Shown one piece after another: positions 1-12,590 of a stretch of DNA of 64,000 nucleotides. The DNA comes from Dryas octopetala. Its lineage: Eukaryota > Streptophyta > Magnoliopsida > Rosales > Rosaceae. The translations under genes were made by a program, and so were the position numbers. The stretch's first letter is position 1, and every line of letters begins with the position of its first letter. Under the pieces are notes generated by a model. That model was not told the DNA's origin. It did not search any database and saw only the letters and a list, made by a program, of their open reading frames with translations. Location: positions 7,316,001-7,380,000 of the forward strand of contig OY992832.1 of NCBI GenBank assembly GCA_963921425.1, read 5' to 3'.

Positions 1-1409
1 TCTGACCATAGTGTTTTTTATGATTCCAATTGCATTTATCTCCGCATTCACGACGCTGGAGAATCTGAAGAAACTTCTCCCATTTCTAAAGCCAATTCTA
101 AATAAAAGTGCCATTAAGACGGTGCTGGAGGCTTATCTACCTCAGATTGCACTGATAGTCTTTTTGGCTCTGTTGCCAAAGTTCCTTTTCTTTTTATCAA
201 AGGCTGAAGGAATTCCTTCTCAGAGCCATGCAATAAGGGCTGCTTCTGGGAAATATTTCTATTTCACTGTGTTCAATGTTTTCCTTGGAGTTACAGTAGG
301 TGGGACCTTGTTCAGTGCATTCAAGTCCATCCAGAAGGATCCTAACTCTATTGTTACCTTGCTAGCAACTAGCCTCCCAGGCAATGCAACTTACTTCCTC
401 ACCTTTGTGGCCCTGAAGTAAGTAACAGCTTACATCTTCTATCTCTTCTTTTTCAATATCAGCAATCCAAACAATATTGCAAAATATCTTATTGCTGGAC
501 CTTTTTTTTTTTTTTCCCCTCTTTTACTGATGTGCAAAATACAATGGAGCTTTCATTTTCACTCTCTAAATCATGCCTAAATAGTGAACTGATTTTCACA
601 ACTTCCATTGATGTCAGGTTTTTTGTTGGCTATGGTCTTGAACTGTCCCGAATAGTTCCTCTAATCATTTTCCATTTGAAGAGGAAGTACCTTTGTAAGA
701 CTGAAGCTGAGGTCAAAGCAGCTTGGCTTCCTGGTGATCTTGGGTATGGGACTAGAGTCCCTGGTGATTTGCTCATCGTTACAGTTGTCCTCTGCTACTC
801 TGTTATTGCTCCACTGATTGTTCCATTTGGTGTACTGTACTTTGGCCTTGGATGGCTTGTCCTTAGGAATCAGGTAAAATCCTTCAGTCTTTTTCAGGTT
901 TGCCAGTGTTTAGTTGACAAACCTCTTTTTCATTTTTTTGCTAGTGCAGGAAAATACTAGCCTATTCTTCTTTTTAAGTAAGCCTAGGATATGTGGTATT
1001 GAAAACATAAGCTTATTGTTTGACTGAACAGGCACTCAAGGTTTATGTTCCATCATATGAAAGCTATGGAAGGATGTGGCCTCACTTGCATGTTCGGATT
1101 CTTGCATCTCTGATATTGTACCAAGTTACAATGTTTGGTTACTTTGGGGTCAAAAAATTCTACTATGCACCATTCGTCATTCCACTCCCTATCGTGTCTT
1201 TGATCTTTGGTTTCACCTGTAGCAAGAAATTCTACCGGTCTTTTCAGGACACTGCTCTTGAAGTTGCTGCTCGTCAACTAAAGGAGATTCCTAACATGGA
1301 GCAAGTTTTTAGATCTTTCATCCCAGCAAGCCTGAGCTCTGAGAAGATAGATGATGATCAATTTGAAGATGCTCAATCTAATGTTTCGAGAGCAGGATCG
1401 TTTTCCTAA
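1..1409 (+). CDS. ERD4: CSC1-like ERD4 / OSCA3.1 channel, 3' part
   Basis: C-terminal part of a hyperosmolality-gated cation channel of the OSCA/CSC1 (DUF221, TMEM16-like) family. Three exons are visible: 1-417 (reading frame open from the window edge, so the gene starts upstream), 618-873 and 1032-1409 (stop). The GT-AG junctions keep frame. The protein has several hydrophobic membrane segments and motifs typical of the ERD4 branch, such as LPQIALIVFLALLPK, SKAEGIPSQSHAIRAASGKY and LKVYVPSYESYGRMWPH. The acidic, Ser-rich tail (EKIDDDQFEDAQSN) is cytosolic by family topology. ERD4 was first found as an early dehydration-responsive gene in Arabidopsis. The family assignment is firm; the precise OSCA3.1 orthology is recalled from sequence similarity. 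No promoter is in view. Confidence 0.93.
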
Positions 1410-1847
1410 TATATAATTGTGCAGTTACAAGTAATTTATCTTGATTTAGTTCTGTAGTGAAGAAACTAGTCTGGATTTGGATGATTTGTCATTGTTTATA
1501 ACATATGATTAGGAGCCACAGCATTGGTGTTTGTAACATCTTGGATATCCTTGTAATGTTTGTGTGGTAATTTATTGAGTCTTGTTTAAGGATAATCTTG
1601 TAATGTTCGTGTGGTAATTAATTGAGTCTTGTTTAATGCTATATGGATCAGTTCTGTTCTGCACAAACAAATGGTGTGTGCATATGAGTATATATGACTT
1701 CAACTTATCCTTGTGATTTCAAAAATCCATCTGTAACATTTTGTTCCCTCTTATTGTTTTACATCTTATTGTTTTACATCTTAAGCATTGTGCGATGTAA
1801 GGCATCTTCGACAAGCATCATTATCTGGTTTGGGAAAAATTAAAAAA

Positions 1848-2140
1848 ATTCTCATTCTGTATAATCATCAGAATCGTTCATTTTTAAGATAATTTTTTGA
1901 AGATTTTTTACTTTTTTAAAGATTTTTTTTGTAAAAAATTAATTAAATTGGAGATCGTTTGTTCAGTCTAATTGTTATTAAATAAATGGTGAAATTGTTA
2001 TTAAAATTGAATATTTATTTGATTATAATTACATAAACAAACGATATTTGATTTTGTTGATTTTTTACATAAATGATTTTCATAAAATGATTAAAAAACT
2101 GAATAGTTTCGATCATAAATTCACTTTACGGAATGAGAAT
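1848..2140. mobile_element. Possible AT-rich foldback MITE
   Basis: The stretch between ERD4 and NDC1 (1410-2449) holds the ERD4 3' UTR and an AT-rich block. The block starts with ATTCTCATTC and ends with the imperfect complement GAATGAGAAT; partly complementary sequence lies inside both ends. About 290 bp fits a non-autonomous DNA element. No clear target-site duplication is seen, so the call is weak. Confidence 0.35.
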
Positions 2141-2449
2141 AATAAAAGAAAAATTCCGTGAAAAAAGTTGATCGGAGAAAGTGGATAACATTTCTCATCT
2201 AATTATATTAATAAAATAGTAATCTAATTTTCTATTGCAAGAAACCTTTTTTTTTTTTTTGGTGGAATAAGAAAAATAGAAAAGCAAATACATTATACAC
2301 CAAGCCAATTTCACAATTCTCTTCATACTCATAGTTGGCGCCTCCAGCACCTCAAACACAACCATAGACTCTCTTCTCCTTCGATTTCAAGCCCAAAGCA
2401 AAACCAATTTCTCTGAAACCCCAAAAACCCTGGTAAACCCATCAAAACA

Positions 2450-5400
2450 ATGACTTCAGCTTCACCTCCAACACCACCAGACATGGTGGTCAACAACCGT
2501 TTTCTAGGGTTCCTCATATGGCAATCCATTCCCTCCACTGCCATCTTCCTCCTCTTCAAAACCCTCATATCCACTTTCACCACCACTCACACCGTCACCA
2601 AACTCCCATTCTCATTCCCATTTGCCCCATCAGTTTTTGCCTTTATTACATTCGTGACCTTCCACGTTTCACAGCTCCTCTTCTCCGCCTCACTCTCACT
2701 CATCTCCTCCCCCCACCCCCACCGCCCAGCCTCTCCTCTTCAGCTCTCTCTCGGGCTCATACGCTTCCTTTTCGTTCCCGGTGGCTCCGATTTATCTGGG
2801 TCGCCGGATGCTCGGGTTCGGGCTAAGGTTTCGGTCGGGTTCCTGCTGTTTTTGGCTGCGGCGGTGGTGTCGGGGTTCGTTGCGGTGGTTTCGGTGTGTG
2901 GGGAGTTTGGTGGTGGGGTTTGGATGATTGGGAGAGTGGGGTTTAGGGGTTGCGTAATGGGTTTTCTTTATGGGTTGTATTATGTGTATATGCGCAGATG
3001 GGTCTTGGAGTTTCCAATTATTCAGGTCAGCTTTTAGCTACATAAAAATATCTTTTGATTTCTTTTTTTCCTAAGTAGGCTGTGTATATGATGTTTCATG
3101 CTGTGTTGGTTTTTATGAGAGGAAAGAGCACCTGGGTTAATGTTAAATGGTAGAGATTATTATGATAACATGTTGCAATATGCATAGTAGCTTACAAATG
3201 AAGCAAAAAAACTAGTCAATTGATTGGAAGTGCGGTTTATTAGCCTTGTTGAAACATGATGAATTTCTATCATTGGGTACTCTGAGCACTCAAGTTTTCC
3301 CCATTTATAGTGTATAAGGTGGGTGGTGGTGTGTGGTGTGTGTGGAATTCTTTCTCTTTAGTATAGGAGATGAGATGGGTCAAATTTACATTAGAGTTTT
3401 ACGTTGGAGCTTGAATTCTCCCTACGCACTTGCTTCCATCATTATTGCTGTTTGAATCAGAGTCCTAACTCAATTATATGTCTTACCACATCTAATATAT
3501 TTCTACATTTGCTTTTAAGAGCTTGCAAACGTTGCATGGGAAAGCATATTTAATTTATTGGTTGAGAGTAGAGACTTCTGTTTGCACACTTATTTACTAA
3601 GTTGTCAGTCATAATTAGTTATTAGCGTGTTCTAATATTCTCATTTTGCATTTGCTTTCTACTGACATGAGTCATGGCTCTTACTCTAATTGCTTATGTC
3701 AACAGCGTCCTCCTTTTTTCAGCTTCAAGATGGCAATCCCCTCGGCTATCACACGATCCTTAAAGCTTTCCTCTGTGGCATGCCTATTCTCAGCTGTTCT
3801 TGTGGTGTTTCTTCCCCATCAGTTTCAGAACCAGGTTACAATTGGAAAGTTCATTGCTGAGCAGATTAAATTTTACATTGGGAGTTTCTCAATGTTCCTC
3901 TGCTGGGAACTAAGTCACCACTTGCATCGGGTTGGTTCTTCAACATATTAGCATGGTTTTTAAATTTCATTCATGTTAATACTTCTGAGGTGGTTGACAG
4001 AAACATTGCATTAGCTTATCAACTATATCTATTTTAATGTTCATTCATTCCCAGCTCTTGTTTTTGTCAATACCGAATCCTGTTAATGATACATAGTTCA
4101 TATAAGCTTGGGTGTATGATCCTTCCAGTGCTCTTCATTGGTTCCCCTCCCCCTACAATTATAAGAATGAACGCAACATAAAGTAACAAATGTAATGAGT
4201 GGAATAAACTAGAGCTTCATGCAGCATAGAGCTATTTAAATGATTGTCTATTTGTGTTTAGTTCATGGTTTTTATTTTATTTTATTTTTAGCTGATGTCA
4301 TATCATGGAACTAAGCCTTCAGCTTCACCTCCTTGTTTCTTCCTAATGTTAAAACCAGTTGAAGAAACTTCATTTATAATTTAAACCTAATAGCTTAAAT
4401 TAAGTGTTTATTTCCAGTGGCTTTTGATGGAGTTTTAATATGAACTTAGCTACTTTTTCTTTGCTAGGATATGAACTTAGCTACTTAATGAAGCTAGAAA
4501 ACATACATCTTGGTCATATAGACATATACCATGCTATATGGCACTTTCATCAGACAGCTTTGGAATTTTAATATGAACTTAGCTACTTTTTCTTTGCTAG
4601 TATATGAACTTAGCTACTTAATGAAACTAGAAAACATACATCTTGGTCATATACCATGCTATGTGGCACTTTTGTAAATTAGACGGCTTTATCTCTTGTA
4701 AGTTTTATCCTTTTTTAGTTAGAGAATCTGTGTACATGATGCTGTTATGTCTGCTATTACAAATGGTGTCGATTTTGAATCAGCAGTTTTCATGTTTATA
4801 TTCTTCACTGCTTCCTTTGATGGTTAACCATGGTTTTCTTCTGAGATCAATCTATATTGTTTGAAATCCTGTTGTAATATAGGTGCTTCATACAAAGAGG
4901 TACATATTTGCGCCACCAAAAGGATCAGCAGCAGCAGAAACAAATCCAAGTGAGCATCTCCTTGCAGCTCTGGAGGAGAGCAATCCTAATTCTCTTCTTC
5001 AGTATCTTGCATATCTTGATCTCTGTATGGTTTGTGAGAATAATGTTGATACTTGGCGACGAGCTGCCTTTTTTGAAGAAACTGGTGAAACTTACAAAAG
5101 AGTTATATCTGTATGTTTGCGGCCACTGGAGCAGCTTGCATCAAAGCTGGGTGAAGGTTTGGAAAGTTCTATAGACAGAAACTCCCAAATATCCAATCAG
5201 TTACTGTCGCCAACTGATCAGCGAATAGATTCAAAATACTCTGAATCATTGAACAACTTCCAGGTAAGCCAAACATCCACACATATACTTGTGGATATAT
5301 AGATTCACACACACACACACACCATTATTTTTGTGTGCCATCTTAATCTAGTCTGTATCGACTCTCAAGCATTGCAATCTTCTTAATTATAAGACAATAT

Positions 5401-6092
5401 GTGTGAATGTCATGAGCTGCTGTAGTTGAAAATGCGACATAGCTCTTGAATAGCTTTCCATCACCTTCTGCTGCCTAAGGCAAGCGGGAGAGATTAGGCT
5501 GGTGACATCATGACATTTCCTGGAACATGATAGAAAAAAATCGGGAAAAGTAAAGGATAAAATAGAAAAGCCAATATCTTGGATTTCTCATCAACTAATA
5601 ACAGTCTAATAACTTTTTTTTTAAATGCAGCTATTTGCATGGTGTGCCTCGACGGCTGCCTCACTGACTGCATGCTCACACAGGGAAGACAGATATGGGG
5701 TTGCCCAGCTCTCTGGTAGTAATGCTGCTGTGATCTCAACACTGATTTCTTGCCTTCTTGCTGTTGAAACATACATGGGGAAGAAGACCAATTTGCAATC
5801 TGCACATCATCTTATGGGGCCAGCTGGTATCAAATGGGCAACCTCCAGCACAGGAAATATTGGCACGGGGAAAAAGAGAGCCGGCCCTCTTCATTCAAAA
5901 GCATATGCCATTGCTGATGTTCTGAGGAACTCGATCTACCAAATCGTTTCTACTTTCCATGATCAGATGCTGAGCAGTGCTAAAAAGGGCCTTCTTGAGA
6001 AGGATTGGGTCATTAGTGGCAAGCCTCTTTTTGGAACACGCGAGCTTGTAGTGCAGAAAGTGCGTCTTTTTCTTGACTTCCAAGCTAGCTAA
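2450..6092 (+). CDS. NDC1: Nucleoporin NDC1, plant type
   Basis: Transmembrane nucleoporin that anchors the nuclear pore complex in the pore membrane. Four exons: 2450-3025, 3706-3930, 4883-5263 and 5631-6092. All are joined in phase 0 by GT-AG sites, giving 547 codons plus stop, close to the usual plant length. The first ~260 residues contain several hydrophobic membrane spans (for example around [13 protein letters not shown] and [19 protein letters not shown]), as expected for NDC1. The C-terminal half is soluble and includes [20 protein letters not shown] and a final RLFLDFQAS, matching plant NDC1. The start is the first in-frame ATG after a pyrimidine-rich leader, and the downstream frame stays open. 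Intron 2 is about 950 bp and carries a small tandem duplication. Confidence 0.9.
4433..4672. repeat. Two-copy ~133-bp tandem duplication in NDC1 intron 2
   Basis: The segment beginning TTTTAATATGAACTTAGC occurs at 4433 and again at 4566. The copies differ by a few substitutions and a short indel. Each copy itself contains the ATATGAACTTAGCTACTT phrase twice. Confidence 0.8.
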
Positions 6093-7380
6093 TTTTCTGG
6101 GATCTAGACCTCTCTCATTGCCTCATGTTTCCTTTAATCATTGGACTTGGGACATACACATGAAGAGCCGGTTTTGTTTCTCAACCTAAATGAGTGGTGG
6201 GTGGAAGCTGGAGGAGATAACATCAGATTTATTACAAAGAAATATCAGATGCTAGTTAAATGGTTGATAGAACACACTTCCATTGACTAAAACTGAAATT
6301 ATAAAAGTTTTTATTTCCCTCTTTACTTTCTGTTATTGCCTACTATACCCTGCTAGTTGAATTTAGAAAGTAGATTATGGCCTGGATTAGATTGTTAATC
6401 GTTTAGTCAAACTGTGGCCAACACTTAAAAAAGAATCGATGACTCATTCGCATGCCTTTCAGAGTTTGGTCTGCAAACGTATTAGGTATTTAGGTCCAAT
6501 TTGAACTCAGCCTCTGCTTGCTGCAATAATGGTCTGAGTAAATAAAAATATTGACATAGGGAAAAACCCTTTTTATTTTTGTTGCTATAATGTATGTACA
6601 ATTATGTTTGTGCTTGTAAGTCGAGGTACAAAAGAGTATGTATAATGTATGAGATACTGTATAAGATGTTAGTTCAAATTGAAATGACTTGGCCAGAAGG
6701 GCTAAATGTCTATAAAGAGCCCAAATTTGTACTAGCTTTAATAAATTTCAAAGATGATTTTTCCCAAGCTGAAAGTGAATGGTTAGGTACAAACTGATGT
6801 CTTTCCAGTTTCCTCTATTGTATTACCATCATATATTATGAGTAAACTAGTTTTATATTCATGATTACAGAATTTGACTTGCAATCCAATGGTGATCTTC
6901 GTCAATCCAAAGCTGAACGTGATTGACTGAATTATATGGTCTTTTTTTGGCCATGTACTGAATTATATGGTTTAAACTTTTTTTTTTTTTGGCCACTATA
7001 TGGTTTAAACTTTAAAATCGCGTAGGAGTGCATGAAAACCAGTGTGAATACTGTGAAAAATTATCAGGACTACGCGTTGAAAGTCAAAAAGATTAATGCG
7101 TACCTTTCTCATGGCTATTTTCTATGTTTTCTATATTATTTTTTTTGGCCAACCTATGTTTCTATATTATTGTCCCTCCCTTTGGACCATAAAAAACAAT
7201 ATTATTGTCCCTGGCTTGAGTTGACAATGTCCGCCTATGTTAATACCCTCATTGTTTCAAAATTTACCAAATGCCATCGTACGTTTCCAAAGTGGCAGCC
7301 TAGTAAATATGCCCAATGGACAAGGTCATATTCTAATACTTTGGGTAGTTTGGTTAGGTAGATTAGGATCTTTCAATAAT
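6093..7380. other. Intergenic, NDC1 3' flank
   Basis: AT-rich sequence with no ORF resembling a known protein and no clear repeat ends. It should contain the NDC1 3' UTR and the distal promoter of the lipase gene. Nothing else can be supported. Confidence 0.5.
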
Positions 7381-7560
7381 TCACACGTGGAAGATGGGAC
7401 CCTGTCCTCAACAATAAGAACCAAGTCTAAATTAAATATGTATAGTCAATCAACATTTCAACATTTCTATTTTCAGTCCAATGACCCACGCGTGACACAT
7501 TCATTATTCAAAACCCATTTTCTTTGACATGGTTGTGGAGCCTTCTATATATTTGATCCC
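7381..7560 (+). promoter_or_regulatory. Lipase promoter: G-box and TATA box
   Basis: A CACACGTGG G-box/ABRE-type element lies at about 7382-7390 and a TATA box (CTATATATTT) at about 7544-7553. The latter is ~190 bp before the start codon, leaving a leader of roughly 160 bp. ACGT-core boxes commonly mediate abscisic acid, light or jasmonate responses; which applies here is not known. Confidence 0.5.
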
Positions 7561-7745
7561 TCTATTCCCCATTCTCTTATCACCCAAATCTCAACTTCAA
7601 TTTGTTCATCTTCTAAGTTTAGTCATCGGGAGTGAGAGCTTATAACTCTAGTAATTGTGTATTTTATCATCACATTTACAGTAAGAGTTTAACTCTCACT
7701 GTCTTCTGTTTTAAAATTTAAACATCATCAATTAATCAAACAACC

Positions 7746-9299
7746 ATGGCAATGTCAACCATGATGTATACCCATATTCCGGCAGCCCAAGCCACCTCCG
7801 GCACAACTAGATTCTCCTTAATCCGGGCTCATCAACATCAAGAAGCTCTTCTTGATCACCACCCACAAACAAAGACATCATCCCACAAAGCCAATCGTCT
7901 GGCTGAGTCCCTAGCCAACCTCCTGCACCTTCACATAGAAACCCCTCCAAGAACCAACCCCCAGTACACCAATTGGAATAATTTATTTACTGAAGAGAAG
8001 CATTCCACTCCCACAACATCCCCTAAAGACAACATATCAGAAAGGTGGCATGAAATTCATGGATCAAACGATTGGGAGGGTCTCATGGACCCTCTCCACC
8101 CTTGGATAAGAAGAGAGATTGTCAAGTATGGTGAATTTGCTCAAGCAACATATGATGCCTTTGATTTTGATTCCTTCTCAGAGTACTGTGGGAGCTGCAG
8201 GTACAACCGCAACAAGCTTTTGGATGTGTTGGGGTTGACCAAAAATGGGTACTCAGTGAGCAAATACATCTATGCTATGTCCCACATAGACAACATGCCC
8301 AATTGGCTGGAGAGGTCACATCTGGTTGAGACGTGGAGCAAAGATTCAAACTGGATGGGCTTTGTTGCTGTCAGTGATGAAGAGGAGACACAGAGGATTG
8401 GGAGGAGAGACATTGTGGTGGCATGGAGAGGCACTGTGGCACCATCTGAGTGGTATGAGGATCTGCAGAGGAAATTGGAGCCAATTGGGGATGGAGAGGC
8501 CAAAGTTGAACATGGGTTTTCTAGTATTTACACTTCCAAGAGTGACACCTCAAGGTACAACAAGTCCAGTGCATCAGAGCAGGTCATGAAGGAAGTGACC
8601 AGGCTGGTCCAGTTATACAGAGAAAAGGGTGAGCAAGTGAGCCTCACAATCACAGGGCATAGCTTGGGGGGTGCATTGGGCTTGCTCAATGCTTATGAGG
8701 CAGCCCATAAACTTCCTGGGCTACCCATTAGTGTGATTTCCTTTGGGGCACCCAGAGTGGGCAACAATGCTTTCAAGGATGAGCTTCACCAAATGGGGGT
8801 CAAGACATTGAGGGTTGTGATCAAGCAAGACATGGTGCCCAAAATGCCAGGGCTTGTTTTCAATGAGGGGTTGCAGAAGTTTGATGATATCACTGGCCAT
8901 TTGGACTGGGTCTATACACATGTTGGAGCTGAGTTGAAACTTGATGTTGGTTCATCACCTTATCTCAAGCGTGGTGGATTCAATTTGCTTGGGTTTCATA
9001 GCCTTGAGACCTACCTTCATCTTGTGGATGGGTTTCTGAGTGAAGAAACTAGGTTTAGGTCAAATGCTAGGAGGGATGTTGCCTTGGTGAACAAGGCATG
9101 TGACATGTTGGTGGATGATCTTAGAATCCCACATTGTTGGTACCAATTACAACACAAAGGACTGGTTTGTAATGCTCATGGGAGATGGGTTAAACCCAAA
9201 AGAGACCCAGAAGACATACCTTCACCTACTAGAGAAGCACAAGCACAAGCTTATATATGCTCTTCAAGTAGAGATGCAATCAGATTACAATGTACTTAA
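7746..9299 (+). CDS. Chloroplast class I phospholipase A1, DAD1-like (PLA1-Igamma type)
   Basis: Single-exon 517-aa lipase. Class I PLA1s release fatty acid from the sn-1 position of plastid phospho- or galactolipids; some members (DAD1, DGL) feed linolenic acid into jasmonate synthesis. The first ~60 residues are Ser/Thr/His-rich and low in acid, consistent with a plastid transit peptide. The lipase-3 fold begins near WHEIHGSNDWEGLMDPLHPW. The nucleophile motif GHSLGGA puts the catalytic Ser at 306; likely Asp362 (IKQDMVPK) and His418 (GFHSLETYLH) complete the triad. YGEFAQATYDAFDFD and YCGSCRY point to the Igamma rather than the Ibeta subgroup. Intronless structure is usual for this clade. 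The exact substrate and isoform are inferred. Confidence 0.9.
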   Translation: MAMSTMMYTHIPAAQATSGTTRFSLIRAHQHQEALLDHHPQTKTSSHKANRLAESLANLLHLHIETPPRTNPQYTNWNNLFTEEKHSTPTTSPKDNISERWHEIHGSNDWEGLMDPLHPWIRREIVKYGEFAQATYDAFDFDSFSEYCGSCRYNRNKLLDVLGLTKNGYSVSKYIYAMSHIDNMPNWLERSHLVETWSKDSNWMGFVAVSDEEETQRIGRRDIVVAWRGTVAPSEWYEDLQRKLEPIGDGEAKVEHGFSSIYTSKSDTSRYNKSSASEQVMKEVTRLVQLYREKGEQVSLTITGHSLGGALGLLNAYEAAHKLPGLPISVISFGAPRVGNNAFKDELHQMGVKTLRVVIKQDMVPKMPGLVFNEGLQKFDDITGHLDWVYTHVGAELKLDVGSSPYLKRGGFNLLGFHSLETYLHLVDGFLSEETRFRSNARRDVALVNKACDMLVDDLRIPHCWYQLQHKGLVCNAHGRWVKPKRDPEDIPSPTREAQAQAYICSSSRDAIRLQCT

Positions 9300-9758
9300 A
9301 TCTTTATGTAGTGCTTAAAATTCTATGTAAATTCTGATACTTGAACACTTGAATTGTCTCCAAACTTTATGGTGCATGAGATACAAGAAGTAGACATTAA
9401 AATATATGGTTAAAAAATTGTTTCATACCATTTATACAATTTTAATATGAAAACTTAACAAAGTTTTTTGTGGAAGAAAACTTAACAAAGTTATTGATGC
9501 TAATTGGAAGATCTGCCAAACAGAATCTTTGAGCAATTGATAATTTTAATTGGACACAATTTCAAAAAAAAATCATTATATTACAATTATGGATCAACTA
9601 ATCAGTACGTAATATTCTTAGCTTTATATAATTAATTCTGTATATTTATTAAATTTTAATTTTAATGGTTTTCTCCTAAATTCAAATCACTCTAGATATA
9701 AAATAATAAATTGGACGCCATGTTCATTTTCAGATTCTTGGCCCACCAAAAACAATAT

Positions 9759-10444
9759 GGAAAATTTTTCAAAAATGACATATACTTTGGGATCAATCCT
9801 ATTTTAAGACACACGTTTGAGTTTGTGTTAGTGTATGACACATATTTAAGGTTTGTGTTATTGTGGTATAATCCGTTAACTCTATTAAGAATTTCGTTAA
9901 AAATAAATCATGTGCCACACACATGACCAATTTTTATGGGACAAATTTTGACAATTCACCTATATATTTTTTTTTAAAAAAATTAAGACAAAAAAAACCC
10001 AGCACCCCTTTCTCCCAACAAGCCCTGCGGCGCCCCACCCAGCCTTCTCCTATTCTTTGAGGCTAGGTGCCTAAGTGAGTTGTGAATTGTGATGATGCAG
10101 ATCTCCCTTTTATTTCTGTTTTTTTTTAAGTTTTTATCCTTTTTGTTTTTTATTTCTATTTTAATATTTTAATTTACTTTTAATATTAATATTTTTAATT
10201 TATAGTTTTAATATTTTTTAAGTTAAAAATAGAATTAAAATATATTTAATATTTTTTTCTCTAAAAAAAATATACACAAAAAGACCATATTATCCTTCAT
10301 TTGGACAGGAGTTTTTAATGGAAGTGACTATTTGTTCTACAACAATACAAACTATAAATATGTGTCTTAAATTAATACAAATTTAAATATATGTCCTAAA
10401 ATAGAATTGATCCCAAAATACGTATCTTGAATGAAATATTTTCC
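9759..10444. mobile_element. Non-autonomous foldback DNA element
   Basis: The ends are long imperfect inverted repeats. The left arm, from GGAAAATTTTTC through GGGATCAATCCTATTTTAAG, is the complement of the right arm ending GAAATATTTTCC. The arms run roughly 120-150 bp. The centre holds a small GC-rich patch near 10000-10060 inside AT-rich DNA. No clean target duplication could be fixed, so the superfamily is open (Mutator-like or hAT-like). Confidence 0.55.
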
Positions 10445-11247
10445 CAAAATAATAACCGGTTGGAGACATACGACAATTCAACGAGTCACCTCTGATTCAT
10501 GCAACCGACATGCACATCGGCACATATAATTGTCTAGTCATCGATGGACTCTATTATGATTCCATGAATTCTATTTTATACGTGATTGATCGAATTATAA
10601 TATGAGTGCATGAGATACATGTGAATTTGGAATGCAATATTTTGAAAGCCAAAAGGCTAGCAAAGATATTTTACAAGGAAATAAAAAAAGAGAATCCTGT
10701 CAATTAATTTTGTGTGCAAAATATGGTATAAATCATTTTCATTAAAAATCTTGTCTATACTTTTTTTTTTGCCAATAAAATCTTGTCTATACTAAATAAG
10801 CAAAATACACCAATTTGGATCCCTTTCTTGTCTTGACTATTGTTTGGTTTCCAATCCAAATAATCGATCTATAAAAAATTCAATGGTTCAACACTTCAAC
10901 CCAATATTTATAGGGTTAAATATTAGATATATAAAACAACCACTTGGATTAAAAGTTAGATATTTAAGCTAATGAGAGGATATACATCTAAAAGAGAAGA
11001 ATTGAATAATAGAAAAAACGTGCCGGGAACATTGCATCATGCATTTGGTGCTACTTTCTGTTCACCACAGATCAGCTGGTAGGCCTAGGCATGACAAATT
11101 AGGTTGATAGCATTCAAATAATAGGACAAAGAACAAACCACCTACACCACATATAGCACATTAAAACCAAGAATAAACAACAAGCCAAAGAGTAGAGTTA
11201 GGCCAGACTTGTCTCGAAAACTAATGTTTCGGTTTGGGAGGTGTAGG

Positions 11248-11845
11248 CAGGGACGGATCCAGGATCCCCAACCTGGGGGGTCATGGTTAGGTAGAGCCTG
11301 GCGGCGGCAAAAAATTTTAGGAACCGAGCAGGTGACTGACTCTGGTGGTAGGGGCTGGGTTAGTGGCACTAGGCAGCAGGGGCGACGACAGGTGGAGGGA
11401 GGGCCGGCGGCGAAATGCTGGGGGTTGGTCTTGGTCCAAATGAGAGTAATTAGTTACTTACTTCATGAAACAATATTAACGCATTGTAAGTTTAGTTGGC
11501 AGCAGGAGTGTATACACACTAATTTACTTCATGAACATGTGGATGGGCTGGTGGGTTGGGTTGTGGAAGTGGAAATGTCAAGTGAGTGAGAGTGAGACAC
11601 ACTCGGGTTAGTTTAGTTAGCAGCAGGAGTGTGAGACACACACACAAACAAATAAAAAAAAAAAAAAAAAACAGCCCGCTGCTGCGCTGCAGCACCAAGC
11701 CGGCTAGGACTTTCATCGAACACCTGGGGGGTCGTCGTTCTTCTCTTTGGGGGGTCGCCCGTGTCGCCGTCCAGATGTCACAGCCTTCTTGCTCCGCCGT
11801 CCGGGGTAGCCCGACCCCCCAACCTTGTATGTGCGTCCGTCCCTG
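11248..11845. mobile_element. Non-autonomous hAT transposon with perfect 8-bp TSD
   Basis: Terminal inverted repeats CAGGGACGGA...TCCGTCCCTG are flanked on both sides by GGTGTAGG (11240-11247 and 11846-11853). An 8-bp duplication and CAGGG-type ends are the hAT signature. The 598-bp element is GC-rich, unlike its surroundings. It contains GGGGGG-type tracts near both ends, an A-rich tract at 11653-11671 and no transposase. The perfect target duplication suggests a fairly recent insertion. Confidence 0.9.
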
Positions 11846-12335
11846 GGTGTAGGTGTAAATTCAGCCACCCGAGTTTGAGTTTTCAGTTTGATTCTTGGAG
11901 CCAAACAGCAAAGGAGGTAAAATCTCTTGTGAATTTCCTAAGCTCGGTGTAGATGCCGGCTTTTGATCGGCCCAAGAGATTAGTTTGATGTACGAAAACT
12001 GACTCATAACACCCTTAGTTACCAAAAAACTAAGGTCTCCTTTGATACATAAAATTGAATTGAATAAATTAAAGGGATAGATTCATGTGTATTAATTCAA
12101 AGAAATAAGTTTCTAACTTAAAAAAAGATGATAGGAAAAAAAAAAAAGAGTTAATCAACCGAAAAAACTTATCTCTTTCAATTCCAAAAATGGTGAATTA
12201 GTGAGGATAATTAAGTTTTCTTTTGGTTAATTCATCTCTTCTTCCCCATCTTCGTACTTGAAGATGAAGACATTCACCCTTTATTTTATCTAATTCAAGC
12301 ATGTATATCAAACCAAGCCCAACAGCCAAGCGGAG

Positions 12336-12590
12336 CCCCCCACCTCCTATCTAACTTGGTCTTGACCCTTCAATTTGATTGGAGCTGGGACTACACAACA
12401 ACCACCATATTTATTCTGATCGTACCGTTAGGACGACCACTAACAAAATTTTGATATGTTAGGCTCAGGACCCAAACTCATAACCTTCACTAGCTACTAT
12501 ATATATATCCTCCAGTACAAGTACTCAAACTCACAACCATTTTAATCAATCTCACTCTTCTTCTTCCTCATCATTTCCAAATTAATCCAA
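12336..12590 (+). promoter_or_regulatory. Promoter and leader of the Tyr349 decarboxylase gene
   Basis: A TATA box (CTATATATATATCC) lies at about 12497-12510, some 85 bp before the ATG. The stretch 12336-12484 is matched in reverse complement by 33640-33785, where it survives as a relic. The sequence around the TATA box, ATATCCTCCAGTACAAG, is mirrored upstream of the second decarboxylase gene near 31710-31730. The two genes therefore share a common ancestral promoter. Confidence 0.65.

Noticed and set aside
11209-11952. Several Arg/Gly/Pro-rich ORFs around 11.2-11.9 kb
   Set aside because: They come from the GC-rich interior of the hAT element and have no domain; composition alone keeps frames open.
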